Below, piece by piece: positions 38,661 through 48,616 of a stretch of DNA of 64,000 nt (positions are counted from its first letter, which is position 1; each line of letters opens with the position of its first letter). Origin of the DNA: Cellulomonas sp. WB94 (GTDB lineage: Bacteria > Actinomycetota > Actinomycetes > Actinomycetales > Cellulomonadaceae); contig NZ_QEES01000004.1 of the NCBI RefSeq assembly GCF_003115775.1, forward strand, positions 98,012 to 162,011, given 5' to 3'. A program made the translations under genes and the position numbers. The notes beneath the pieces are model-generated. The model saw only the letters and a program-made list of their open reading frames with translations. It was not told the origin of the DNA and searched no databases.

Positions 38661-40346
38661 TCAGGCCTCGACGACGACCGGGATGATCATCGGGCGGCGG
38701 CGCAGCCGGTTCGACGCCCAGCGCCCGACGACCCGCCGCACCACCTGCTGCAGCTGGTGCGTGTCGGACGTCCCCGCGCGTGCGGCCTCCTCGAGCGCTG
38801 CGGTGAGCTCGGGGAGGATGTCGCCGAACACCGCGTCGTCCTCGGCGAACCCCCGGGCGTGGATCTGCGGACCGACGAGCACCGTGCCGTCGGCCGAGCT
38901 GACGACCACGAAGATCGAGAGGAAGCCCTCCTCGCTGAGGATGACCCGGTCCTTGAGCTCAGCGTCGGTCAGCTCCCCGACGCTCGACCCGTCGACGTAG
39001 ACGTAGCCGCAGGGCACGACGCCGACGACGCTGGCCTTGCCGTCGATGAGGTCGATGACGACCCCGTCCTCTGCCAGCACGACGCGCTCCGCGGGCACCC
39101 CGGTCGCGACGGCGATCGCGCCGTTGGCCACGAGATGGCGCACCTCGCCGTGCACGGGCATGACGTTGCGCGGCTTCAGGATGTTGTAGACGTACAGCAG
39201 CTCGCCGGCGCTCGCGTGCCCGGAGACATGCACCTTCGCGTTGCCGGAGTGGACGACGCGCGCTCCGAGCCGCGTCAGGCCGTTGATGACCCGGTAGACG
39301 GCGTTCTCGTTGCCGGGGATCAGGGAGGACGCGAGGATCACGGTGTCACCGGGGCCCACCGCGATCTTGTGGTCGTTGTTCGCGATGCGGGACAAGGCGG
39401 CCATCGGCTCGCCCTGAGATCCGGTGCACATGAGCACGATCTCGTCGTCGGGCAGCGTGTCGAGCTTCTTCTGGTCGATGAGCACGCCGTCGGGGACCGT
39501 GAGGTAGCCGAGGTCGGCGGCGATCGTCATGTTGCGGACCATGGACCGGCCGACGAAGGCGACGCGGCGCCCGTGCCGGTGGGCGGCATCGAGCACCTGC
39601 TGCACGCGGTGCACGTGGGAGGCGAACGAGGCGACGACGATGCGCTGCGGGGAGTCGGCGAAGACCGTGTCGAGGACGGGGCCGATCTCCCGCTCCGATG
39701 CGAGGAACCCGGGCACCTCGGCGTTGGTCGAGTCGACCATGAACAGGTCCACCCCGGCGGTGCCGAGCCGGGCGAACGCGCGCAGGTCGGTGACGCGGCC
39801 GTCGAGCGGAAGCTGGTCCATCTTGAAGTCGCCCGTGTGCAGCACCGTCCCCGCGCCGGTCGTGACGGCGACCGCGAGGGCGTCCGGGATCGAGTGGTTG
39901 ACCGCGACGAACTCGCAGCCGAACGCGCCGAGCTGCTCGGTCTGGCCCTCCTTCACCGCGAGGGTCACCGGCGTGATGCGGTGCTCCTTGAGCTTGGCCT
40001 CGACGAACGCGAGCGTCAGCTGCGACCCCACGAGCGGGATGTCCGCGCGCAGTCTCAGCAGGTACGGGACGGCGCCGATGTGGTCCTCATGGCCGTGCGT
40101 GAGGATGACCGCCTCGATGTCGTCGAGGCGGTCCTTGATGTAGTCGAAGTCGGGCAGGATCAGGTCGACGCCGGGCTGGTTGTCCTCAGGGAACAGCACG
40201 CCGCAGTCGATGACGAGCAGCCGACCGGCGTACTCGAGGACCGCCATGTTGCGCCCGATCTCGCCGAGCCCGCCGAGGGCGACGACGCGCAGCGCGCCCT
40301 CCGCCAGGACGGGGGGGAGGGTCAGCTCGGGATGGGGATGGCTCAT
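38661..40346 (-). CDS. rnj: Ribonuclease J
   Basis: Zinc-dependent beta-CASP RNase with endo- and 5'-3' exonuclease activity (561 aa). Metal motif HGHEDH (84-89) in ILTHGHEDHIG, then HTGDFKMD, and the beta-CASP regions SQGEPMAALSRIA and VHVSGHASAGE. The C-terminal domain ends in RRRPMIIPVVVEA. GGAGAGTTC precedes the ATG. It is 13 nt after dapA, so dapA-rnj form an operon as in mycobacteria. It works with RNase Y and PNPase in RNA turnover. Confidence 0.95.
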   Translation of the reverse strand: MSHPHPELTLPPVLAEGALRVVALGGLGEIGRNMAVLEYAGRLLVIDCGVLFPEDNQPGVDLILPDFDYIKDRLDDIEAVILTHGHEDHIGAVPYLLRLRADIPLVGSQLTLAFVEAKLKEHRITPVTLAVKEGQTEQLGAFGCEFVAVNHSIPDALAVAVTTGAGTVLHTGDFKMDQLPLDGRVTDLRAFARLGTAGVDLFMVDSTNAEVPGFLASEREIGPVLDTVFADSPQRIVVASFASHVHRVQQVLDAAHRHGRRVAFVGRSMVRNMTIAADLGYLTVPDGVLIDQKKLDTLPDDEIVLMCTGSQGEPMAALSRIANNDHKIAVGPGDTVILASSLIPGNENAVYRVINGLTRLGARVVHSGNAKVHVSGHASAGELLYVYNILKPRNVMPVHGEVRHLVANGAIAVATGVPAERVVLAEDGVVIDLIDGKASVVGVVPCGYVYVDGSSVGELTDAELKDRVILSEEGFLSIFVVVSSADGTVLVGPQIHARGFAEDDAVFGDILPELTAALEEAARAGTSDTHQLQQVVRRVVGRWASNRLRRRPMIIPVVVEA

Positions 40347-40359
40347 GAACTCTCCAGGT

Positions 40360-41277
40360 CTAGCTCGAGACGACGTCCAGCAGACCGGCGGCGCGCAGAC
40401 CGGCGCGCAGCGTGACCACGTCGTCGTCCGACGCGGCCAGATACGGCAGCCGCATGTGTCGGTTGGGGATGAGGCCTAGCGCCTCGACGGCCGCCTTGGC
40501 GAAGACCGCCTGAAAACCTGCGCCGTTGAGCGCGTCGATCGCAGGGACGATCGAGAGGAAGATCTGCAGAGCCTGCGCGTGGTCGCCCGCGTCGAACGCT
40601 GCGGTGAGCTCGGCGAGCCTGCGCCCGGCGACGTGCCCGACGACGCTCACGACACCCGCGGCGCCGTGCGCGAGCAGCGCGAGGTAGGCCGAGTCGTCGC
40701 CGCTGTACCAGGCCAGCCCGGTCCGGGCCATCGAGCTCGCCGCGCCGTACAGGTCGCCCGAGGCGTCCTTCACCGCGACGACCCGGTCGTGCTCGGCGAG
40801 CCGTGCGACGGTCGCCGGAGCGATCCGCACCCCCGAGCGCCCGGGGACGTCGTAGAGCATCACCGGCAGCTCGGTCGAGTCCGCGACGGACCGGATGTGG
40901 CGGTAGACGCCGTCCTGCGAGGGGCGCGAGTAGTACGGGCTCACGACGAGCAGCCCGTGCGCGCCGGCCGCAGCGGCCTGCTCGGCCATCCGGACGGCGT
41001 GTGCCGTGTCGTTGGAGCCCGCTCCCGCGAGGACCCACGCGCGCTCACCCACGGCGCCGACGACCGCCTCGATGAGCGCAGCCTTCTCGGGAGCGTGGGT
41101 GGTCGGGGCCTCGCCCGTCGTCCCGTTGAGCACGAGCCCGTCATGACCGTTGTCGACGAGGTGCGTCGCGAGCCGCACGGCCGCGTCGAGGTCGACCTCG
41201 CCGTGGGCGGTCATCGGGGTGACCATCGCCGTGAGCACGGCGCCGAAGGGGCGTGCGGGCGAGGTGGCGCGAGGCAT
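40360..41277 (-). CDS. dapA: 4-hydroxy-tetrahydrodipicolinate synthase
   Basis: First committed enzyme of lysine/DAP synthesis (305 aa). The TTG pair at 53-55 in NGTTGEAPT, tyrosine in LYDVPGRSG (142) and Schiff-base lysine K170 (AVKDASGD) are in place. Start ATG 41277 has TAGTTT 6 nt upstream, so the transcript is probably leaderless. rnj follows after 13 nt. dapB and dapF are elsewhere in the window; the DAP genes are scattered. Confidence 0.95.
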   Translation of the reverse strand: MPRATSPARPFGAVLTAMVTPMTAHGEVDLDAAVRLATHLVDNGHDGLVLNGTTGEAPTTHAPEKAALIEAVVGAVGERAWVLAGAGSNDTAHAVRMAEQAAAAGAHGLLVVSPYYSRPSQDGVYRHIRSVADSTELPVMLYDVPGRSGVRIAPATVARLAEHDRVVAVKDASGDLYGAASSMARTGLAWYSGDDSAYLALLAHGAAGVVSVVGHVAGRRLAELTAAFDAGDHAQALQIFLSIVPAIDALNGAGFQAVFAKAAVEALGLIPNRHMRLPYLAASDDDVVTLRAGLRAAGLLDVVSS

Positions 41278-41283
41278 GGGGCC

Positions 41284-41289
41284 AAACTA
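41284..41289 (-). promoter_or_regulatory. -10 element of dapA-rnj, leaderless arrangement
   Basis: TAGTTT on the minus strand, 6 nt before ATG 41277. One of the clearest leaderless arrangements in this window. Confidence 0.65.
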
Positions 41290-41414
41290 CCGTCCCGGCG
41301 CGAGCGAGGACGCACTCGTCCCGCAGGACGCGCGGGTGCGCCCCGACCCGGATCTCGCGGGACGTGTCCGGGAGGTGGCTGGTGGGTCGGCCCGGCGGCG
41401 GGCCGGGGACGCCG

Positions 41415-41447
41415 CATCGAACACCTCGTGAACTCCTGACGAATCTG
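41415..41447 (+). promoter_or_regulatory. Three 11-nt direct repeats upstream of the ugp-like operon
   Basis: CATCGAACACC, TCGTGAACTCC and TGACGAATCTG follow each other with an 11-nt period and share GAA at the same position. The period and the GTGAAC core of the middle unit (41428-41433) resemble the PhoP-type PHO boxes of actinobacteria. They lie about 95 nt before the first gene of the operon. Confidence 0.4.
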
Positions 41448-41541
41448 CCCCCGACCTGCGGGCGGGACCTCCCGAGAGGTGTGAGATCGGCCGTGGCGGA
41501 CGCACAGGTCCGCTGACGCCCACATCGTCCGGAGGCCGTTC

Positions 41542-42276
41542 GTGCTCGCAGCCGTCCATCCGCTCGCCATCGCCCACCGCGGCGACCCCGTCGCCCACCG
41601 CGAGAACACGGTGGCGGCCGTGGTCGCGGCGATCGAGCAGGGGGCGGACGCGATCGAGGTCGATGTCCAGCTAGCGGCCGACGGCACCGTCGTCGTGGTC
41701 CACGACGACACGTTCGCGCGGCTGTGGGACGACCCTCGGCCCGTCGCGGCACTGACCTGGCCGGAGATCGCCCTGCTGGGCGAGGGCGACCTGCGCGTCC
41801 CCCGCCTGGCAGAGCTCCTCGACATCGCGACAGGCGCCGGCGTGCCGCTCGTGCTCGACCAGAAGCATCCCGTGGCGGCGCTGCCGGCCCTCCGCGTCGT
41901 CCGGGGCGCGCGCGCCGACGGCACGGCGTTCTGCGGGTCGACCGAGGGGCTCCTCGAGCTCCGCGAGGCCTCCGCGGGCGCGACGATCTACTTCAACGAC
42001 GCGGGCCTGGCGCTGCCGGACGTGCGCCTGCTCGCCCAGCTCCGCCCGCAGTACTACAACCCGTACTACCGGCTCCTGGCTCCCGCGACCGTCGACGCGA
42101 TGGCCACGTTCGGCATCCGGACCTGCTGCTGGACGCCCAACACCGACGCTGAGCTCACCCTGGCCCTCGACCTGGGCGTCGACGCCGTCATGACCGACCG
42201 CGTCGGGCCGCTACGAGCGATCATCGCGGACCGCGTCGGACCTGTGCGCGGGATCCTCGCCGGCAGGCGCGGATGA
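41542..42276 (+). CDS. ugpQ: Glycerophosphodiester phosphodiesterase
   Basis: Cytosolic GDPD (244 aa, no signal peptide) that hydrolyses glycerophosphodiesters to glycerol-3-phosphate and an alcohol. Landmarks are AIAHRGDPVAHRENTVAA, the catalytic metal triad region AIEVDVQLAADGTVVVVHDD, and LDQKHP later. GGAGG lies 6 nt upstream of GTG 41542. The stop overlaps the permease start (ATGA), the first of a four-gene operon of ugpQ-A-E-B type, which argues that the transporter imports glycerophosphodiesters or glycerol-3-phosphate. Confidence 0.92.
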   Translation: MLAAVHPLAIAHRGDPVAHRENTVAAVVAAIEQGADAIEVDVQLAADGTVVVVHDDTFARLWDDPRPVAALTWPEIALLGEGDLRVPRLAELLDIATGAGVPLVLDQKHPVAALPALRVVRGARADGTAFCGSTEGLLELREASAGATIYFNDAGLALPDVRLLAQLRPQYYNPYYRLLAPATVDAMATFGIRTCCWTPNTDAELTLALDLGVDAVMTDRVGPLRAIIADRVGPVRGILAGRRG

Positions 42277-43181
42277 CCGTCGTCGAGGCCGCGCCACGGC
42301 GCCGCCACCCGCGCCGACGCGAGTACCTCACGTTCCTCGCGTTCGCCGGTCCGAACCTGCTCATGATCGCGCTGTTCACCTACCGACCGCTGCTCCTGAA
42401 CATCCAGTACTCGACGCTCAGCTGGAACCTCGGCTCACGCACCGCAACGGTCGTCGGGCTGGGCAACTACACCAGGTGGTTCGCTGACCCCCGCAGCTGG
42501 GAGGTCCTGCGGGTCACGGGCGTGTTCACCCTGGCCACGGTCGGCGGGACGCTGGTGCTCGGGCTCCTGCTGGCGACCGCCCTCAACCAACGCGTCAAGG
42601 GGCGGACGGCGGCGCGCTCGATCATCTTCGCGCCGTACGTGCTCTCCGGCGTCGGCGTGGGGCTCGTCTGGCTCTTCATCTTCGACCCGATGTACGGCGC
42701 CCTGTCCGCGGTGCTGCGCTGGTGGGGAGCGACCGGGCCGGACTGGTACCTCGACCGCCACTGGGCCCTGGTGATGGTGGTCATCGTCTACGTCTGGAAG
42801 AACCTCGGGTATGCCGCGGTCGTCTATCTCGCGGCGCTGCAGTCGGTGCCGCAGGACCTGCTGGACGCCGCCGCGCTCGACGGCGCCGGGACGCTGCGCC
42901 GGTTCACGCACATCACCCTCCCGCTGCTGTCGCCGACGACGTTCTTCCTGCTCATCACCACGACGCTGAGCTCGCTCCAGTCGTTCGACCTCATCCACGT
43001 GATGACGAAGGGCGGGCCGATCGACGGCACGACGACGCTGATGTACCAGGTGTACGTCGAGGCGTTCGTCAACGGCCGCGCCGGGTACTCCGCGGCCATC
43101 GCGACGATCCTGTTCGCAATCCTCCTGGTCGTCACGGTGCTGCAGATGCGCTTCCTCGAGCGGAGGGTCCACTACTCGTGA
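42273..43181 (+). CDS. ugpA: ABC transporter permease, UgpA-like
   Basis: MalF/UgpA-type permease (302 aa) with six hydrophobic segments and the EAA loop PQDLLDAAALDGAGTLRRFTHITLPLLSP. The N-terminus has a basic RRRHPRRREY patch. ATG overlaps the ugpQ stop, and its own stop overlaps the ugpE start. The assignment as UgpA rather than a sugar permease rests on the adjoining GDPD gene. Confidence 0.85.
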   Translation: MTVVEAAPRRRHPRRREYLTFLAFAGPNLLMIALFTYRPLLLNIQYSTLSWNLGSRTATVVGLGNYTRWFADPRSWEVLRVTGVFTLATVGGTLVLGLLLATALNQRVKGRTAARSIIFAPYVLSGVGVGLVWLFIFDPMYGALSAVLRWWGATGPDWYLDRHWALVMVVIVYVWKNLGYAAVVYLAALQSVPQDLLDAAALDGAGTLRRFTHITLPLLSPTTFFLLITTTLSSLQSFDLIHVMTKGGPIDGTTTLMYQVYVEAFVNGRAGYSAAIATILFAILLVVTVLQMRFLERRVHYS

Positions 43182-44083
43182 CCACGACCATCCACGCTCC
43201 GGACGTCACCGGGCGAGTCGCCGTCCCCGCCGCCATCCTCCGGCCCGACCGTCGACCCTCGTGGCTGCGCTCACTACTCGGCGGCTACCTCCCGGTCGCG
43301 GTCGCCACGGTCGCCGTCGTGCTCCCGCTGGCCTGGATGGCGCTCTCGTCGTTCAAGCGGCCCGGCGAGATCGTGCACCTGCCGATCCAGTGGTTGTCGT
43401 CGACCGCCTACCCGGGCAACTACGTCGAGGCGGCGCGCACCGTGTCGTTCGGCCGCCTGTTCCTCAACAGCGCGATCGTGACGGCGGTCGGCGCCGGCAC
43501 GAAGGTCGTCCTCGCGCTCCTGACCGCCTACGCGCTCGTCTTCATCCGGTTCCCGGCGAAGCGGCTCGTGTTCACCCTCGTGCTCGTCGCGCTCATGGTG
43601 CCGCCGCACATCGCCCTCGTGCCGAACTACACGCTGATCGCCCAGCTCGGCGGCCGCAACACGCTCTGGGGCATCGTCCTGCCCGGCCTCGGGACGGCTT
43701 TCGGGACGTTCCTGCTGCGCCAGCAGTTCCTCTCGCTGCCCCGCTCGATCGTCGAGGCCGCCGAGATCGACGGGGCGGGTCACCTGCGCCGGCTCGTGAG
43801 CGTCGTCGCCCCGATCTCCGCTCCCTCGATCGCGACCGTCGCGCTGATCAGCATCGTGTTCGAGTGGAACGAGTACCTCTGGCCTCTGATCATCACCGAC
43901 AACCCGCGCTACATGACCCTTCCGGTCGGGCTCACGCTGCTGCAGAACAGCGAGTCCGGGTCCGCCGCGTGGGGCGTGCTGATGGCGGGGACCGTCGTCG
44001 TCATCGTCCCGATCCTGCTCGTGTTCGCCGCCCTCCAGCGGTGGGTCGTCGCCGGTCTCACCCAGGGCGCCGTCACCGGCTGA
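43178..44083 (+). CDS. ugpE: ABC transporter permease, UgpE-like
   Basis: MalG/UgpE-type permease (301 aa), six membrane segments. EAA loop LPRSIVEAAEIDGAGHLRRLVSVVAPISAPS, SSFKRPGEIVHLPIQWLSST near the start and the EWNEYLWPLIITDNPRYMTLPVGL motif are typical. GTG overlaps the ugpA stop. The next gene, 70 nt downstream, is the binding protein; no ATPase gene is in the operon. Confidence 0.85.
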   Translation: MTTTIHAPDVTGRVAVPAAILRPDRRPSWLRSLLGGYLPVAVATVAVVLPLAWMALSSFKRPGEIVHLPIQWLSSTAYPGNYVEAARTVSFGRLFLNSAIVTAVGAGTKVVLALLTAYALVFIRFPAKRLVFTLVLVALMVPPHIALVPNYTLIAQLGGRNTLWGIVLPGLGTAFGTFLLRQQFLSLPRSIVEAAEIDGAGHLRRLVSVVAPISAPSIATVALISIVFEWNEYLWPLIITDNPRYMTLPVGLTLLQNSESGSAAWGVLMAGTVVVIVPILLVFAALQRWVVAGLTQGAVTG

Positions 44084-44153
44084 CCCTCGGCCCCGCTCGT
44101 CCACCTCCCCTGCGTCACCCTCCCCCGCATCACCCGTCCGAGAGGAAACCGTC

Positions 44154-45572
44154 ATGTCCCCTGCCCTCTTCCGTCCGCGCCCGCAGTCCCGCAACGCCCG
44201 CACGCCCGGTGGGCTGCACGTGCCCGACCTCGCCCTGGACCGCCGGTCGTTCCTCAGCCTGTCGGCCGCCGGCGCCGGTGCGCTCGCGCTCGCCGCGTGC
44301 GCCGGGCCGTCGACCGCATCCGCCGGATCGTCGTCCACCCCGTCCGCGAGCGCCGCCGACTGGGCCGGGGTCAAGCCCGCCAAGGAGATCAGCTTCTGGT
44401 CGAACCACCCGGGCGGCTCGCAGGAGACCGAGCAGAAGCTCGTCGACGCGTACAACGCCGCCCAGTCCGACACCAAGGTCACCCTCGTGACCGCCGGCAA
44501 GAACTACGAGGAGGTCGCGCAGCGGTTCCAGACGGCCCTCGCCGGCGGCGGCCTGCCGGGGCTCGTGATCTTCTCCGACGTGTGGTGGTTCCGCTACTTC
44601 CTCAACGACTCGGTCATCCCGCTGGACTCGCTGCTCGCGGCGGTGGACATCGACACGACCGACTTCCGGCCGAGCTTCTTCGCGGACTACCAGTTCGACG
44701 GCCAGCAGTGGGCCGTCCCGTACGCGCGGTCGACGCCACTCTTCTACTACAACAAGGCCCACTGGGCCGCCGCGGGCCTGCCGGACCGCTCCCCGAAGAC
44801 GTGGCAGGAGTTCGGCGACTGGGCACCGAAGCTCAAAGGCGCCTCGACCGGGGCCCAGAACGCGTTCCAGTACCCCGCGATCGCCGGCTACGCAGGCTGG
44901 ACGTTCCAGAACAACGCGTGGGGTCAGGGTGGGTCGTACAGCGACGAGTGGGACATCACGATCGACGCCGACCCGGTCGTCGAGGCGCTCGAGTGGGTCC
45001 GCAAGGGCGTGCAGGACGACAAGTGGGCCGGTGTCACGGCCAACGACCAGGCGGCCGACCTGTCCTCGGGTGCGGTCAGCGCGACCGTCAGCTCGACCGG
45101 GAGCCTCGTCGGGATCCTCAAGGCCGCGAGCTTCGACGTCGGTGTCGGCTTCCTGCCCGGCGGTCCGGCCGCGACCGAGCCCGTCTGCCCCTCCGGCGGC
45201 GCCGGGCTCGGCATCCCCAAGGACATCACGCCCGAGGAGCAGCTCGCCGCCGCGTCCTTCCTGAAGTTCCTCACGCAGCCCGACAACGCCGTCACGTTCT
45301 CGGCCGCCACCGGCTACATCCCGACCCGCACCTCGGCGGACGTCAGCACCCTCGTCGCCGGCGCCCCGCAGATCCAGACGGCGATCGACCAGATCGCCGT
45401 GGTCCGTACCCAGGACTTCGCGCGCGCCTTCCTGCCCGGGGGTGACAAGGTGATCGCCGACGGCTTCGGGCGGGTCGTGACCCAGAACGAGGACGCCAAG
45501 ACGGTGCTCACCGAGGTCAAGGCTCAGCTGACCGACATCTACACGACGGACGTCAAGCCGCACCTCGTCTGA
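44154..45572 (+). CDS. ugpB: Glycerol-3-phosphate/glycerophosphodiester-binding lipoprotein, UgpB-like
   Basis: Extracellular solute-binding protein family 1 (472 aa). The signal sequence has a twin-arginine motif (D-R30-R31-S-F-L) and a lipobox LAAC with C49, so it is predicted to be a Tat-exported lipoprotein. The mature part has SFWSNHPGGSQETEQKLVDAYN and the later GIPKDITPEEQLAAASFLKFL. Family members bind glycerol-3-phosphate or glycerophosphodiesters. GAGAGGAAACC lies before the ATG. A strong terminator follows. A UgpC/MsiK-type ATPase must come from elsewhere in the genome. Confidence 0.85.
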   Translation: MSPALFRPRPQSRNARTPGGLHVPDLALDRRSFLSLSAAGAGALALAACAGPSTASAGSSSTPSASAADWAGVKPAKEISFWSNHPGGSQETEQKLVDAYNAAQSDTKVTLVTAGKNYEEVAQRFQTALAGGGLPGLVIFSDVWWFRYFLNDSVIPLDSLLAAVDIDTTDFRPSFFADYQFDGQQWAVPYARSTPLFYYNKAHWAAAGLPDRSPKTWQEFGDWAPKLKGASTGAQNAFQYPAIAGYAGWTFQNNAWGQGGSYSDEWDITIDADPVVEALEWVRKGVQDDKWAGVTANDQAADLSSGAVSATVSSTGSLVGILKAASFDVGVGFLPGGPAATEPVCPSGGAGLGIPKDITPEEQLAAASFLKFLTQPDNAVTFSAATGYIPTRTSADVSTLVAGAPQIQTAIDQIAVVRTQDFARAFLPGGDKVIADGFGRVVTQNEDAKTVLTEVKAQLTDIYTTDVKPHLV

Positions 45573-45580
45573 CACCGGCG

Positions 45581-45631
45581 GCGCCCGGCACCCACCGTCC
45601 GCGGTCTGCGGGCCGCTGGGGTGCCGGGCGC
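45581..45631. terminator. Bidirectional terminator between ugpB and folA
   Basis: Left arm GCGCCCGGCACCC (45581-45593) pairs perfectly with the right arm (45619-45631); the 25-nt loop can form a smaller inner hairpin. It lies 8 nt after the ugpB stop and 13 nt before the folA stop, facing both genes. Confidence 0.75.
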
Positions 45632-45644
45632 AGGAGGGCGGGGT

Positions 45645-46184
45645 CTACCGGCCGGACGGCTCCGGCCGGTCCGCGCCTGGGGCTGGGAGCGCGCGCCGGT
45701 ACGAGCAGAACCGGTAGCGCACCCCGGTCGTGACCGACGTGTGCCAGCCGGCTGCGGGCTCGCGCGCGGCCAGCGCCCAGCCCGCGTCGATCACGGGGGC
45801 GTAGGTGTCGCCCGCAACCATGTCGTCGATCTCGGTGACCTCGAGCCTGTCGGCGTGCCCGATGGCGGCCTCATAGACGGCGCCACCGCCGATCACCCAG
45901 GCCTCTCGACCTGCGACCAGCTCGAGCGCGGCGGCCATCGTCGTCACGACCTGGGCGCCGTCGGCGTCGTACCCCGGCGTCCGGGACAGGATGATGTTCT
46001 CGCGACCTGGCAGCGGCCGGAAGCGCGGCGGGAGGGACTCCCACGTCGCGCGTCCCATGACGACGGGGTGACCGGACGTCAGCGCCCGGAAGTGCACCAG
46101 GTCCTCCGGGACGCTCCACGGCAGCGCGCCGTCGCGGCCGATGACGCCGTCGGGCGTCTGCGCCCACACGAGTGCGAGGCTCAT
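45645..46184 (-). CDS. folA: Dihydrofolate reductase
   Basis: Reduces dihydrofolate to tetrahydrofolate (179 aa). Landmarks are VWAQTPDGVIGRDGALPWSVPEDLVHF with the active-site acidic residue, VVMGRATWESLPP and WVIGGGAVYEAA. It is the downstream partner of thyA with an 11-nt gap, as in many actinobacteria, so thymidylate synthesis and dihydrofolate recycling share one mRNA. The last 20 residues are a Pro/Arg-rich tail beyond the fold. Confidence 0.95.
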   Translation of the reverse strand: MSLALVWAQTPDGVIGRDGALPWSVPEDLVHFRALTSGHPVVMGRATWESLPPRFRPLPGRENIILSRTPGYDADGAQVVTTMAAALELVAGREAWVIGGGAVYEAAIGHADRLEVTEIDDMVAGDTYAPVIDAGWALAAREPAAGWHTSVTTGVRYRFCSYRRALPAPGADRPEPSGR

Positions 46185-46195
46185 CGCGCGACCCG

Positions 46196-47014
<819 letters not shown>

Positions 47015-47021
47015 GGCGGTC

Positions 47022-47027
47022 ATCCTA
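47022..47027 (-). promoter_or_regulatory. -10 element of thyA-folA, leaderless arrangement
   Basis: TAGGAT on the minus strand, then 7 nt and ATG 47014. Confidence 0.5.
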
Positions 47028-47074
47028 AAGGCAGGCGCCTGGCGCGACCGCGGGCCCAGGTCGACACTGGGCAC

Positions 47075-48547
47075 ATGTCGACGCCCACGCTCCCCCCGAC
47101 CGTCGCGGCCCATGTCCCGACGGAGCTGCTCATCGACGGCGTGTGGCGCCCCGCCGCGTCCGGCCGCAGGTTCGAGGTGGCGGACCCGGCGACCACCCAG
47201 GTGCTGTTCGAGGTCGCCGACGCCGGACCCGAGGACGCCCTGGCGGCGCTCACGGCGGCTGACTCCGCACGCGAGGAGTGGCGGGCGGTCTCGCCCCGCG
47301 CCCGCGCCGAGCTGTTGCGCGCGGTGTTCGAGGAGATGCGAGCCCACGCCGAGGACCTCGCCGCCCTCGTCACCGCCGAAGGGGGCAAGCCCCTCGCGGA
47401 GTCTCGCGCCGAGGTCGCCTACGCGGCCGACTACGTGCGGTGGTACTCCGAGCAGGCCGTACGGCTCGACGGGCTCGCGCGCCGGGCACCCGCCGGTGGC
47501 GCTCACCAGCTCGTCCTGCGCCGGCCGGTCGGCCCCGCGCTGCTGATCACCCCGTGGAACTTCCCGATCGCGATGATCGCGCGCAAGATGGCGCCCGCGC
47601 TCGCGGCCGGCTGCCCCGTCATCGTCAAGCCGGCCCAGCTCGCCCCGCTGACCACCGCCTACGTCGCCGAGATGGTGCGCGCCGAGCTCGAGGCGCGCGG
47701 ACTGCCGGCCGGCGTCCTCGGCATCCTGCCGAGCTCGTCCGCCGGCGCTCTGACGACGCCGCTGCTCGCCGACCCGCGACTGCGCAAGCTGTCGTTCACC
47801 GGCTCGACGGAGGTCGGCAGGATCCTGCTGCGCAGTGCCGCGCAGAGTGTCCTGCGCACGTCGATGGAGCTCGGGGGCAACGCGCCCTTCCTGGTGTTCG
47901 ACGACGCGGACATCCCCGCCGCCGTCGAGGGCGCGCTCGCAGCGAAGATGCGGAACTCCGGGCAGACGTGCGTCGCGGCGAACCGCTTCCTCGTGCACGA
48001 GTCTGTCGCCGCCGAGTTCACGGACGGGCTCACCGCCGCGTTCGACCGTCTGGTCATGGGCCACGGCGCGACGCCCGGCACGACGGCGGGCCCGCTGATC
48101 GAGGCGGCCGCCGTCGAGCGTGTCGCGGCCGCGGTCGCCGCCGCGGTCGACGGTGGCGCCCGTGTGCGGTCGGGCGGCCACCGCCCGCGGGGTGCGGGGT
48201 ACTTCTACGCGCCCACCGTGCTCGAGAACGTGTCCCCCGACGACCTCGTGGTCACCGAGGAGGTGTTCGGCCCGGTCGCCCCCGTCATGACCTTCGCGAC
48301 CGAGGGCGAGGCCGTCGCGCTCGCGAACGGCACCGAGTTCGGGCTCGTGGCCTACGCGTACACGCGGGACGTCGGGCGTGTCATGCGCCTCGTCGAGAGC
48401 GTCGAGACGGGGATGCTCGGCATCAACCGGGGCATGGTCTCGGACGCGAGCGCGCCCTTCGGAGGCGTGAAGTCCTCGGGGCTGGGACGTGAGGGTGGCG
48501 AGGCAGGGATCGAGGAGTACCTCGAGACCGTGTACGTCGCGTTGTAG
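47075..48547 (+). CDS. NAD(P)-dependent aldehyde dehydrogenase, succinate-semialdehyde type
   Basis: A 490-residue ALDH. The catalytic cysteine is C299 ([11 protein letters not shown]) and the general base E265 ([16 protein letters not shown]). FTGSTEVG is at 241-248, and [12 protein letters not shown] near the end matches the succinate-semialdehyde dehydrogenase group (GabD/SSADH). The substrate cannot be proved from sequence. ATG 47075 has GACACT ending 6 nt upstream, a weak -10. It is divergent from thyA, with 60 nt between the starts. No gabT or gabP is nearby. Confidence 0.88.
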   Translation: MSTPTLPPTVAAHVPTELLIDGVWRPAASGRRFEVADPATTQVLFEVADAGPEDALAALTAADSAREEWRAVSPRARAELLRAVFEEMRAHAEDLAALVTAEGGKPLAESRAEVAYAADYVRWYSEQAVRLDGLARRAPAGGAHQLVLRRPVGPALLITPWNFPIAMIARKMAPALAAGCPVIVKPAQLAPLTTAYVAEMVRAELEARGLPAGVLGILPSSSAGALTTPLLADPRLRKLSFTGSTEVGRILLRSAAQSVLRTSMELGGNAPFLVFDDADIPAAVEGALAAKMRNSGQTCVAANRFLVHESVAAEFTDGLTAAFDRLVMGHGATPGTTAGPLIEAAAVERVAAAVAAAVDGGARVRSGGHRPRGAGYFYAPTVLENVSPDDLVVTEEVFGPVAPVMTFATEGEAVALANGTEFGLVAYAYTRDVGRVMRLVESVETGMLGINRGMVSDASAPFGGVKSSGLGREGGEAGIEEYLETVYVAL

Positions 48548-48616
48548 GACGCGGAGGGGCCCGCCCGGCGTGGACCGCGCCGCCGCGCCGCCAGGGCGGT
48601 GTGCGACAGTGTCGAC

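Noticed and set aside
44084..44153. Rfam actino-ugpB RNA upstream of ugpB
   Set aside because: The 70-nt gap is pyrimidine-rich and shows no stable hairpin.
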